A stretch of 6,445 nt of DNA from Planctomycetota bacterium. GTDB taxonomy: Bacteria > Planctomycetota > Phycisphaerae > WQYP01. The stretch lies in contig JAJZOA010000204.1 of assembly GCA_021852225.1 (NCBI GenBank), positions 1 through 6,445 of the forward strand, in the 5' to 3' direction. The notes under the pieces were generated by a model that was given only the letters and a program-made list of their open reading frames with translations, did no database searches and was not told the origin of the DNA. Position numbers and translations under genes: made by a program. This document shows, piece after piece, positions 1-6,445 of this stretch (position 1 is its first letter; each line of letters starts with the position of its first letter).

Positions 1-53
1 TGTGAAAAGCAACCCCAGTCATTATACGGGTTCCTGCGGGATAACCGCCAGCG

Positions 54-92
54 AAAAAAAACAGGCGAAAAAGCGGCCACCTGGGGTGGCCG
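54..92 (-). terminator. Rho-independent terminator of the operon
   Basis: On the minus strand an 8-bp perfect stem CGGCCACC / GGTGGCCG (positions 92-85 and 81-74) closes a CCA loop and is followed after one C by five T (72-68), with a second run of eight T at 61-54. It begins two bases after the TAA of the OLD-like gene, so it ends the helicase-methylase-OLD transcript. The stem is part of the palindromic repeat copy at 72-99. Confidence 0.8.
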
Positions 93-99
93 GCTTAGG
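72..99 (-). repeat. Palindromic repeat, copy 1 (supplies stop codon and terminator stem)
   Basis: On the minus strand this 28-mer fits the pattern CCTAAGCCRGCCA, then 6-7 variable bases, then TGRCCGCT, shared with copies at 1933-1959 and 5071-5097. Its arms pair over 8 bp with a CCA loop. In this copy the TAA inside CCTAAG is read in frame and is the stop codon of the OLD-like gene, and the hairpin acts as the terminator stem. Confidence 0.7.
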
Positions 100-1801
100 A
101 GGCGTGCGTTGGGGGTTGGTTCAGCGCGTTACGAATGGCTTCCACGAGTTGGAGGAGTTTTTCGGTGGACACCTGAACTGATGGGCACGGTACAACCGCC
201 TTTTCCATGATCTTATGTTTCGGCGGTAAAGGACCCGCAAGCGTGTCCTCCAGCCAGTCCTGAACCTGGCGGCCAAACACGTTATCTTGTATGCGCTGCT
301 TCTGGGAAGCAAGCCAGTTTTCAAACGCCTCGGGCGTAATTGCAGTACTGGCTTCCGATTCGTCATCTTCCCGGCAGGAGGCCGCCACGGCTTGAAAATA
401 GATGTCCCTTGGAACCAATTGTTCGATATCCTCTCCCGCAGCAAGCTTTATGACGCGCACCTCCGGATGATCTGACGCTAATTTTTCCTCACCCTTCTTG
501 GGTCGTTTTTCTCCATCAAGGAAGACAACTACTTTGGCGTTCTGTGATTTTGCCAGACGGACAAGAAATTCAACTGAATCCCCTTCGCCGTCGAGAAAAT
601 GAATCTGGTCCAAAATATTGTCTACGCCGTTGAATCCAGCGATGGAACCCTCCATAAGTTTCTGCAACAGCCTCGGTAAACAGTAAACTTCTGTTTTGCC
701 CTCCACAACCACGGTAACCGGCGCGTAGAGCAATGAATCGGCGGGCGTGATGCCCAGCGCGGAACGAACGGCGGCGAAGTTTTTGCTGAAAGGGTCATTT
801 TTAATCTTACTGGTTGGGATCTCGCCGATCTTCCCACGGCTTAAAAGACGGATTGCCTCCGGTCGCATGTTGTTGATCATGGATGGGCTGTGGGTCGCGT
901 AGACTACCTGGCACATGGGCATTTTACCGATTTCTTCAAGCAACGTGCGGAGTTTGTGTTGCAGGTCCGCGTGAAGCGAATTTTCCGGCTCGTCGATCAA
1001 TACAAGCAGCGGGGATTCCGGTTTCCGCAGGGCGAGAACCAGCGGTCCCACGAACCCGAGAATTTTACCAATTCCAGCTCCGCGATCATCGGTGCCAATC
1101 AGCTCGCCGACCGCGTCGGTAAGTGATATCCGTACCGCCCCCGCATTTTGTGGTGAACCATCGGCAAGCCGAATCTCCATAGGCATGGTGAGTGGCAACA
1201 CGCGCCGGATCTCCTGCGTCAGTTTTTCCTCCGCCCTGCGAAGGGAGTCGGGCCACCTGGCTGGCAAATTATCGGCAAGATCGTCAAACTTAGGACCGAA
1301 TCCGATCTCGAGGAAAGCTCGTTCCACCGTGTTCGCCCCTCTCATGGGGATAATTTGGCGGAATGTCTCGCCGGGTAAACGCAATAAGTTCCATCTCGGG
1401 ACGGTACCGCCGGCACCCGAGGGTTTTCCATCGCGATCAGCCTTGGTTATTGCAAGCGGCGATTGGCCGCCCAGCGGGCGTTTTGCGGCCACAACATCGT
1501 CGGCCTTGAAGCTCGTCGGAAGTATCCTTGCATCAATACATTGCGAGCTTACTGCAATGACACATTCGGCAGACATTTTCTGGTCAGCAAGCCGGTTGCC
1601 GGGAACCTCGCTCGCACGTGTTATGTTTATTCGACGATCCGTGGCTGCCTGTTGCGACATGGCGCATGCCAGCGCGTCGAGAAGGATGGTTTTGCCGCAG
1701 TCGTTCGGGCCGGTCAAAACGGTGACGGATGGATCAAGTTCCAGCGTGTGCTCGCCGTAAAATGGACCGAAGTTGCTGATGGTGATGGATTTGATTTTCA
1801 T
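95..1801 (-). CDS. OLD-family ATP-dependent nuclease (AAA/ABC ATPase plus TOPRIM)
   Basis: A complete 568-residue protein in the usual size range for the OLD (overcoming lysogenization defect) family, which couple an SMC/ABC-like ATPase to a metal-dependent TOPRIM nuclease. The N-terminus MKIKSITISNFGPF is typical of this ATPase class. Walker A is GPNDCGKT at 31-38; a signature-like DDRGAGIGKIL lies at 238-248; Walker B LLVLIDEP ends with D270 and E271 followed by the D-loop-like ENSLH; the switch histidine is H304 in YATHSP. The TOPRIM domain begins with VTVVVEGKTE (catalytic glutamate E367) and has FLDGE at 427-431, where the usual DxD is D429-G-E431. About 130 C-terminal residues are not recognised. 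The segment between Walker A and B is short, with no long SMC-type coiled coil. The ATG overlaps the methylase stop as ATGA, with no room for a promoter between, so the two are co-translated. In this context it is the probable DNA-cutting effector; that role is inferred. No drm gene that I know of matches it. Confidence 0.85.
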   Translation of the reverse strand: MKIKSITISNFGPFYGEHTLELDPSVTVLTGPNDCGKTILLDALACAMSQQAATDRRINITRASEVPGNRLADQKMSAECVIAVSSQCIDARILPTSFKADDVVAAKRPLGGQSPLAITKADRDGKPSGAGGTVPRWNLLRLPGETFRQIIPMRGANTVERAFLEIGFGPKFDDLADNLPARWPDSLRRAEEKLTQEIRRVLPLTMPMEIRLADGSPQNAGAVRISLTDAVGELIGTDDRGAGIGKILGFVGPLVLALRKPESPLLVLIDEPENSLHADLQHKLRTLLEEIGKMPMCQVVYATHSPSMINNMRPEAIRLLSRGKIGEIPTSKIKNDPFSKNFAAVRSALGITPADSLLYAPVTVVVEGKTEVYCLPRLLQKLMEGSIAGFNGVDNILDQIHFLDGEGDSVEFLVRLAKSQNAKVVVFLDGEKRPKKGEEKLASDHPEVRVIKLAAGEDIEQLVPRDIYFQAVAASCREDDESEASTAITPEAFENWLASQKQRIQDNVFGRQVQDWLEDTLAGPLPPKHKIMEKAVVPCPSVQVSTEKLLQLVEAIRNALNQPPTHAS

Positions 1802-4800
1802 GATGGTTGGGTTCCTTTTTCAGTGGGGACTATTTTAACGGAGTCCACGTTGGGGTGGGGATCTTCGGGGAATAAATTGGGGGTGGCTGCGGGTGCTTTG
1901 CGTTTGCGGGCGCGGGTGATGGCCGACGGGGGAGCGGCCAGCGGGCTGGCCGGCTTAGGGGTGGCCGGCGCGGGGGTTGTTGGCGTGGCGGCGTTGTGGC
2001 GTTGGTGGTTGAGTTCCAGCAGGCGGGCGAGGATTTCGTCGCGGGTTTCGTCGGGCCAGCGGCAACGCCAGGGCTTTTTTCTGTTCGAGGTTCGGCCCGC
2101 GTTGGATTCGGTTTCAGGCTCATCCTCATAATCGAGAATGAATTGGCAGACGGGTTGAATATCAGCCCAGCCGTAGGCTTTCAGCACCGCACGATCCAAT
2201 TGCTCATGCAATTCACGCAGCGTGACAATATCGGCGGAGGATTCGGCGGGGTTGTGGAAGCGGTTGTACGTTTCCGTCAGCCCCTGATTGTTGCGTATCA
2301 TTAACTGCGCGCGAAATTCGTAGTAGGTCTTTCCGGCGTTCTCTAAATCGGGATTATCGAGGAAGTTGGCCGGGAAGGGGAAGGTTTCAAAACAGTCCGT
2401 GGGAGTGTAGCGCATGTCATCCTTCATAGACGAAGCGAGTACCCTCGCCCAAATCTCGTGAATACGGGATTGCAGGATGGCCAGAGCACTGAACTGTTCC
2501 AGTGCGATAATGACGGTGGAATCAGCGTAGACTATGTTGTTGGGAAGGAACGTCGGAGCAAGGTGCTGTGTCACGCGCGTAATTGCCAGCACGCGGCTAA
2601 GGCCGGTGATCGTGGAATAGAGTTCCGGGCACTTCCCCGCGTGCTGCCACCACCGGTCACGCCGCGCGGGAATGGGGTTATTGGCCCGCTCCGGCTTCAC
2701 TTTCGCTTCCACAATCGCCAGTAAATCCGGCCAGGCGGCGGCTTGTTCGAGGGACATTTCACCAAAGTCGATGGTATAGCGGTGATGGGCATGGGTGGGG
2801 CTGGTGCAGATTTCTTCCCCGCCGATGTAAGGGAAAATGCATTCGGCGTTGCGCGGGTCTTTGGCGATCAGCCGGTGCATTTCCGCGATCGATGAGGCGA
2901 TGCCTTTGGTATCAGTATCGTCAAAGGTGAAGCCCATGCCCAGAACGTAGGAGCCGATGAAGGATATTCCGGCATTGGCTAACAATTGGTGCGGGTCGTC
3001 GTGGCCGCCGGCGTGAAATAAAAATGCGGTAATCTGATCGACCGTGCGGTTATCAAGTTCGCAGGGCGGTGGCGGCGAACCCGGGCGATTTTTGAATATA
3101 TGCACAATGCAGACCACCACCGCGGCCTGACCGGGCCATTTATAGCGGCGGCGGGCGCAATAGATGCTTCCGCCGTGGGTGCAAATATAACGCAGGCCGG
3201 TAGACCGCGTATCGCCCTGGGCGATGGTGTTGGTGGCAATCAGGCCCATGGTGCCTCCGAGGCGCAGCAAATTAAAAACGCGGCGGAAAAAATGGGCGGA
3301 AACATCGGTGTTGCCGTTGGATTGTTCATGAATGGCGGCAAGAAAATCCGGGTAGAATCTGCGATTGCCGGCGATTAGGGTATTTTTACCGGCAAAGGGT
3401 GGGTTGCCGACAATGACATCAAAACCGCCATTCTCACGGTCAAACACTTCGGGGAATTCCACCTCCCAGTGAAAAGGAAGCACCGGATTGGCTCCCGCAC
3501 GTAAGGTGGCGACAACATCACCCGGGCGCAGGGACATATCACAAGAGCGGAGATAGGCAGCCAGACGGTTGACATACTCATCGCGGGCGGCCTGGCGCTT
3601 TCGGCCATTTTCGGCGGAGAAAAAGGCGGCGGTAATGACATCGCCAAAGAACCGCACGCCGTTGGTCGTCTGATCCGCCTCCGCGAGTTTGGCGGATTTG
3701 ATGGGATGAGGTACATGATCTCCGGCGGCAAGAATTTCTTTTCGCAGTGCGATGGCTTGTCCAATGCAGCTATCAATGTGTTCCTGACCGAAGATGCGCT
3801 GGTTGGTGACCAGCCAATGGCCATCGGTAATCTGCCGCCGGGTCAGACCGACAAGGGAATCGCCACAGCGCAGCACATGGTCGAGAAAGGTAAATGGGTG
3901 TTTTTTGGCCAATGTGGCCAGCCAGAGGGACAGCCGGGCCAGATCAACGGCCATGGGGTTGCGGTCAACACCGTACAGGCATCTCTGCGCGACGATGCGG
4001 CGGGCGTGGAGGACTTCATCTTCATCCGGGGGAATCAGGGGGTGTTGGTTGTGTGCGTGCCAGGCTTTGACCACCTCATCAGCCAACTGGCGGCAGGCTT
4101 CCACCAGAAACGCGCCGGAACCCATGGCGGGATCACAGATTTTTAATTCCAGAATATCTTCCGGTGTGGGCCTCTGTCCCAGAGCGGCAAGCATGGGAGC
4201 CAGTGCTTTGCGGACAATGGGTTCGGTCAGAGCGCGGGGCGTGTAATGCGAGCCGGAACGGCGGCGTTCATCGGTGGGACTCAGCAGCATGGTACCGGCC
4301 GGTACTGGTGCCGGGGTAATATCACGGGCAATTTTCTTTTGCAGAGCCTCCAGAAGTTGATCGACCGTGGCGGCGGCTTTGACGGATTGTGCCGCCTGGC
4401 CGGTAATGTCATGTCCAGTTTGCTGTTTGATCCACCCGGTGCGCCTGGACGCTTCCATGCCAAGCGTGGCGGCAAGATTCAGTACTGTTGGGGCACCGTG
4501 GGCACCGGTCGGGCGCAGGATAATGGATGGGCCATCGGCGGCAATAAGTTCAAAGCCGATCATGGTTTCATAAACGCTGCCGATCTGTTCGACATCCAGC
4601 GTGCGGTAACTGATCCGCTGCCCTTCCAGCAGCATGAGCTTTTCCAGCACATGATAAACCGTATGGTCCGAGATGCGCGGCAGATCGGCGGGAATGGATG
4701 GATCATGCGGCTGGTTGTCGTTGCGGCCCTCCAGGAACGGGAATTGATCAGGATCAAAGAGATACCCTTCCCTCGCGGGGATGGACAATTCCGGATGATT

Positions 4801-5889
4801 GACGCCGCCGTGGATCAGGCGGAAAAGCACCAGCAGCCGGGCCCAGGCACCATAGCGTTGTTCCATGGTATCGGGGTAGACCGCCGCATCGGCACGGAGG
4901 CAGTCAAACAATCCGGCGACGGAGTAGTAGTTGCTGTAAAGCGCGGATGTGCAGATCAATCCACGGTCTTCAGCATACAGCAGAAAAATCAACCGTAGCA
5001 ATACGGTGAGAATTCCTTTGTAGATTTTTTGGCCGTTGGTGCAGAGGAGGTGTTGGAGAGGAGGCGTCGGAGCGGTCACCAGAGTGGCTGGCTTAGGGGT
5101 GGCGTTGGCGGATTGGAACCCGCGCAGCAGCTCATAGAGAGCACCGAGCACCTGGTCGGCGAGTTGCGCGGAGACGCGGCTTTGAGCTTTGCGGCTATGG
5201 GCCAGCAGCGCGGGAAGTCGCTGCTCAGGGGGCAGGGTGAAAAGCCGCGCGGCACACAGGAGCATGTGCAGTGCGGAAAGCATGGGCCGCCCCGCAACCG
5301 TGGCCATGGCTTCGAAAGGGAAGGTGATGTGGCCGCTATTTTCACCGCGCGGGCTGTAGACCAGTCGCAGGGCGTCGCCATTGACCAACAGGCCGATGGG
5401 AATGTTGGTTTCGCGCAGCAGACGCTCAAATTTTGCCTGGGGCGCGGCGTTCCAGAGGGAGGCGGCATCGGCAGCGGGTTGGTCAAAATCGGTGCCTGCT
5501 TCCAGTTCGGTAATCAACATCAGCCAGGGCGGAGCATCGGCATCTGGATGTGGGTCCGGGACGGCGAAGGTGGGTTGCAGGGTTTGGCCATATTCGGGCA
5601 ACGCAACACACAATTGCTGTTGTGCGGTGTTTCCGGGATCGACATTCTGCAGATCAGCTTTCCGCCATTCCAGAACACCTTGTGTAAAGCGGGCAAAATC
5701 AGCAACCCGGCGGGGCGATTCCTCGGAAAGACAATTCAACAGCGCCTGTTGCGGGTCAAAGATATTGCGATCAACATACGCCTGGCAATCCACCAGTGCT
5801 GCCGCGGAGACAACCAATCCCACGGGCTGGACATACCCAATCCATTCCAGATGATCGGTCAAAGCGCGATATTCAGAATCGGCAGGCAT
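1798..5889 (-). CDS. drmMI: DISARM class 1-type N6-adenine DNA methyltransferase (DrmMI-like)
   Basis: A complete 1363-residue protein, within the size range of large single-chain adenine methylases of DISARM class 1. It would transfer a methyl group from S-adenosylmethionine to adenine N6 in DNA, marking host DNA. Visible parts in order: an N-terminal region of about 530 residues containing the family-typical LTVLLRLIFLLYAEDRGLI (295-313) and IGSVYETMIGFEL (436-448); SGSHYTP at 545-551, the entry to the methylase fold; SAM-binding motif I DPAMGSGAFL at 586-595; the catalytic NPPF at 829-832; a C-terminal region (about 1000-1250) with FETFPFP at 1167-1173, as in type IIL/PglX-like enzymes where target recognition lies; and a basic Ala/Pro-rich tail with RARKRKAP at 1326-1333. 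All methylase residues are intact. Two short repeat-derived inserts encode ATPKPA at 263-268 and 1309-1314. It follows the helicase remnant by two bases and overlaps the OLD-like gene by four. BREX PglX is the main alternative, but the DrmD-like neighbour argues for DrmMI. Confidence 0.82.
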   Translation of the reverse strand: MPADSEYRALTDHLEWIGYVQPVGLVVSAAALVDCQAYVDRNIFDPQQALLNCLSEESPRRVADFARFTQGVLEWRKADLQNVDPGNTAQQQLCVALPEYGQTLQPTFAVPDPHPDADAPPWLMLITELEAGTDFDQPAADAASLWNAAPQAKFERLLRETNIPIGLLVNGDALRLVYSPRGENSGHITFPFEAMATVAGRPMLSALHMLLCAARLFTLPPEQRLPALLAHSRKAQSRVSAQLADQVLGALYELLRGFQSANATPKPATLVTAPTPPLQHLLCTNGQKIYKGILTVLLRLIFLLYAEDRGLICTSALYSNYYSVAGLFDCLRADAAVYPDTMEQRYGAWARLLVLFRLIHGGVNHPELSIPAREGYLFDPDQFPFLEGRNDNQPHDPSIPADLPRISDHTVYHVLEKLMLLEGQRISYRTLDVEQIGSVYETMIGFELIAADGPSIILRPTGAHGAPTVLNLAATLGMEASRRTGWIKQQTGHDITGQAAQSVKAAATVDQLLEALQKKIARDITPAPVPAGTMLLSPTDERRRSGSHYTPRALTEPIVRKALAPMLAALGQRPTPEDILELKICDPAMGSGAFLVEACRQLADEVVKAWHAHNQHPLIPPDEDEVLHARRIVAQRCLYGVDRNPMAVDLARLSLWLATLAKKHPFTFLDHVLRCGDSLVGLTRRQITDGHWLVTNQRIFGQEHIDSCIGQAIALRKEILAAGDHVPHPIKSAKLAEADQTTNGVRFFGDVITAAFFSAENGRKRQAARDEYVNRLAAYLRSCDMSLRPGDVVATLRAGANPVLPFHWEVEFPEVFDRENGGFDVIVGNPPFAGKNTLIAGNRRFYPDFLAAIHEQSNGNTDVSAHFFRRVFNLLRLGGTMGLIATNTIAQGDTRSTGLRYICTHGGSIYCARRRYKWPGQAAVVVCIVHIFKNRPGSPPPPCELDNRTVDQITAFLFHAGGHDDPHQLLANAGISFIGSYVLGMGFTFDDTDTKGIASSIAEMHRLIAKDPRNAECIFPYIGGEEICTSPTHAHHRYTIDFGEMSLEQAAAWPDLLAIVEAKVKPERANNPIPARRDRWWQHAGKCPELYSTITGLSRVLAITRVTQHLAPTFLPNNIVYADSTVIIALEQFSALAILQSRIHEIWARVLASSMKDDMRYTPTDCFETFPFPANFLDNPDLENAGKTYYEFRAQLMIRNNQGLTETYNRFHNPAESSADIVTLRELHEQLDRAVLKAYGWADIQPVCQFILDYEDEPETESNAGRTSNRKKPWRCRWPDETRDEILARLLELNHQRHNAATPTTPAPATPKPASPLAAPPSAITRARKRKAPAATPNLFPEDPHPNVDSVKIVPTEKGTQPS
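1813..1817 (-). promoter_or_regulatory. Ribosome binding site of the OLD-like gene
   Basis: Minus-strand AAGGA, within AAAAAGGAA, sits eleven bases before the ATG at 1801, inside the end of the methylase coding sequence. The spacing is a little long, so re-initiation from the overlapping methylase stop probably contributes. Confidence 0.4.
1933..1959 (-). repeat. Palindromic repeat, copy 2 (in frame near the methylase C-terminus)
   Basis: This 27-mer forms a perfect 8-bp stem with a 2-base loop (CGGCCAGC GG GCTGGCCG on the plus strand). Relative to copy 1, one stem pair is changed on both sides, so pairing is kept. It is read in the CCT AAG frame and, with its flank, encodes ATPKPASPLAAP at methylase residues 1309-1320, in an Ala/Pro/Thr-rich tail. 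With six extra bases (1933-1965) it matches copy 3 at 27 of 33 positions. Confidence 0.75.
5071..5097 (-). repeat. Palindromic repeat, copy 3 (in frame in the methylase N-terminal region)
   Basis: This 27-mer has the same ends as the other copies, but its arms carry two mispairs, so the hairpin is weaker. It is read in the same frame as copy 2 and, with its flank, encodes ATPKPATLVTAP at methylase residues 263-274. This falls just before the conserved LTVLLRLIFLLYAEDRGLI segment, where I expect a variable linker in the family. No T-run follows it or copy 2, so neither should terminate transcription. Confidence 0.72.
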
Positions 5890-5891
5890 AT

Positions 5892-6332
5892 TTACACGCC
5901 TCCCGGCAGAAGATAAACCACGCCGACGGGTTCAACTCTTTGCGCCTGTATCTGATACAGTTCGGCGATGCGTTGCGGCTGTTCGGCCATTTCACGCGTA
6001 AGACTGGCCAGACGCTTAGCCCAATAGCGGTGATCGGCTTCCAATTGCCGGCGCTCCGATTCATCAAACGCGATACGCAGTTGCCCCGAATCTTCGGATT
6101 GGTATTGCGCCACATTGAGGCTGATGCGCTTTTGCTGGTCCTCTAAAATCTGGAGCATGGCGGCGGCCTCGGTGTCACCGCGCTTTTGCAAGGCGGCATG
6201 TGCGGCAGCAGCGGCGGCAGTCGCGCGGGCCTGCAGATGAGGCATGAGGTCGCGGACATCTTGGGGGAGCGTGCCCAGCAGGGCGGGGGCGAGTGAAGCA
6301 GCCACCGGGGGCGCTGGCTGAGCTACTGTCAA
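5892..6332 (-). pseudogene. drmD: DISARM DrmD-type SNF2 helicase, C-terminal remnant cut by an IS
   Basis: This is the last roughly 142 residues of a protein that is normally a DEAD/SNF2-type helicase of about a thousand residues or more; no helicase motif is present here. The piece has a Leu/Pro/Ala-rich start, a charged helical stretch likely to be coiled coil (remnant residues about 30-75), then ERRQLEADHRYWAKRLASL and a helix ending in RVEPVGVVYLLP. That ending closely matches what I know of DrmD C-termini, where an adenine methylase gene follows directly. The only upstream start codon in frame is a TTG at 6330-6332 that lies inside the presumed IS end and has no ribosome binding site; an internal ATG exists at remnant residue 30. 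The frame stays open back to about 6407 through the IS tail, which is fortuitous. I read it as a 5'-truncated gene whose N-terminal part, if retained, lies beyond the IS. It ends with TAA two bases before the methylase start. Confidence 0.7.
5899..5904 (-). promoter_or_regulatory. Ribosome binding site of the methylase gene
   Basis: Minus-strand GGGAGG lies nine bases before the ATG at 5889 and inside the last codons of the helicase remnant. It supports the chosen methylase start and shows that the two genes were built as one transcript, with translation of the second restarting next to the stop of the first. Confidence 0.6.
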
Positions 6333-6445
6333 ATGTTGTGGACAGAAGATTTTCAGGCGGCTGATTTTTTGATCCCGTCTTCGTAAATAATCCCGGCGAT
6401 AATATCCTTAATCTGTTCGGCTCCATTGAGTCGCTGGAAATTTCT
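6320..6445 (-). mobile_element. Insertion sequence end (probably IS256 family), rest outside window
   Basis: The stretch covers the transposase tail plus about 33 bases beyond its stop. Reading the plus strand from about 6320, the sequence GAGCTACTGTCAAATG and then TTGTGGACAG runs to 6345 and looks like the terminal inverted repeat that IS256-type elements carry a few tens of bases past the transposase stop. The exact outer boundary is a guess, good to about six bases, because the other end of the element and the target-site duplication are not in the window. The helicase-like reading frame starts to resemble its family only inward of this point, which agrees with the boundary. Confidence 0.55.
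6353..6445 (-). CDS. IS256-like transposase, C-terminal end (partial, runs off the window)
   Basis: The reading frame enters at the window edge in phase and gives 30 residues before a TGA at 6353-6355: RNFQRLNGAEQIKDIIAGII followed by YEDGIKKSAA. The pattern of an aromatic/arginine-rich helix, then RLNG, then a hydrophobic helix ending in G-[IV]-x-[FY]-x-DG and a short Ala-rich tail, is how many IS256-family (mutator-type, DDE) transposases end. The catalytic DDE residues lie outside the window, so the family call rests on this tail alone. The gene points the same way as the defence genes and stops just before the helicase remnant, with only an IS-end-like sequence between them. That placement fits an insertion sequence that has landed inside the helicase gene. 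Family-level confidence is moderate; that it is a transposase tail is fairly likely. Confidence 0.65.
   Translation of the reverse strand, partial: RNFQRLNGAEQIKDIIAGIIYEDGIKKSAA

Noticed and set aside
1..53. TATAAT on the minus strand at 21-26, a possible -10 box for a gene to the left of the window
   Set aside because: No convincing -35 lies 16-18 bases upstream (GGCGGT at the right distance), and no gene start is visible before the window ends.
1251..1266. GGCCACCTGG followed by CTGGCA, resembling one arm of the palindromic repeat
   Set aside because: Only ten bases match copy 1 and the GGCTTAGG end is absent; the segment codes for an ordinary, non-repetitive part of the OLD protein.
1092..2131. 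Two overlapping 222-codon plus-strand open frames
   Set aside because: They lie opposite the OLD ATPase core and the methylase tail, whose motifs are clear on the minus strand; the translations look like antisense noise.
3909..3926. TGGCCAATGTGGCCAGCC, a repeat-like GC-rich stretch
   Set aside because: It encodes the conserved LSLWLATLAKK segment of the methylase and lacks the repeat's ends.
1798..5889. The large methylase as BREX PglX
   Set aside because: PglX-like target-recognition features are present, but no other BREX gene is visible and the upstream remnant ends like DrmD.
5029..5916. A 295-codon open frame on the plus strand opposite the start of the methylase gene
   Set aside because: It mirrors the codon structure of the conserved methylase on the other strand, has no recognisable motif, and is rich in Gly/Gln as expected from an antisense shadow.
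6175..6426. An 83-codon minus-strand frame starting MEPNRL and spanning the IS end and helicase remnant
   Set aside because: It is out of frame with both the transposase tail and the helicase remnant, and arises only from the IS junction.

Overview
The window holds the 3' end of a minus-strand defence operon. Transcription runs from right to left, so the upstream end lies at high coordinates. Base composition looks like a moderately high-GC bacterium (above 50% by eye). No taxon-specific marker is present, so I do not name an organism; the alanine/proline/threonine-rich linkers and dispersed palindromes would fit an environmental bacterium.

Layout in transcription order. At 6353-6445 is the last 30 codons of a transposase that resembles the C-terminus of IS256/mutator-type enzymes, followed by what looks like the terminal repeat of that insertion sequence (to about 6320). 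Directly against it, 5892 to about 6320 is the C-terminal piece of a large SNF2-type helicase of the DISARM DrmD type; the rest of that gene is missing from the window, apparently because the IS landed in it. Two bases later begins a complete 1363-residue N6-adenine DNA methyltransferase of the DrmMI (DISARM class 1) type, 5889-1798. Its stop overlaps the start of a complete 568-residue OLD-family ATPase/TOPRIM nuclease, 1801-95, through a 4-base ATGA. A hairpin plus T-run right after that stop (54-92) closes the operon. The leftmost 53 bases contain nothing I can support.

How the genes fit together. A helicase and large adenine methylase side by side is the drmD-drmMI arrangement of class 1 DISARM, but the gene after drmMI is an OLD-like nuclease and then a terminator, not drmA, drmB or drmC. 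Either this is a DISARM variant whose core lies upstream of the IS, or it is a separate helicase-methylase-OLD system in which the OLD protein supplies cleavage and the methylase marks self. The helicase is broken by the IS, so in this strain the system may be inactive or reduced to a methylase plus OLD pair.

A second signal cuts across the genes: three copies of a 27-28 bp palindromic repeat (72-99, 1933-1959, 5071-5097), all in the same orientation. Two sit in frame inside the methylase gene, in linker-like regions, and encode the same ATPKPA peptide. The third supplies the TAA stop codon of the OLD gene and its terminator hairpin.
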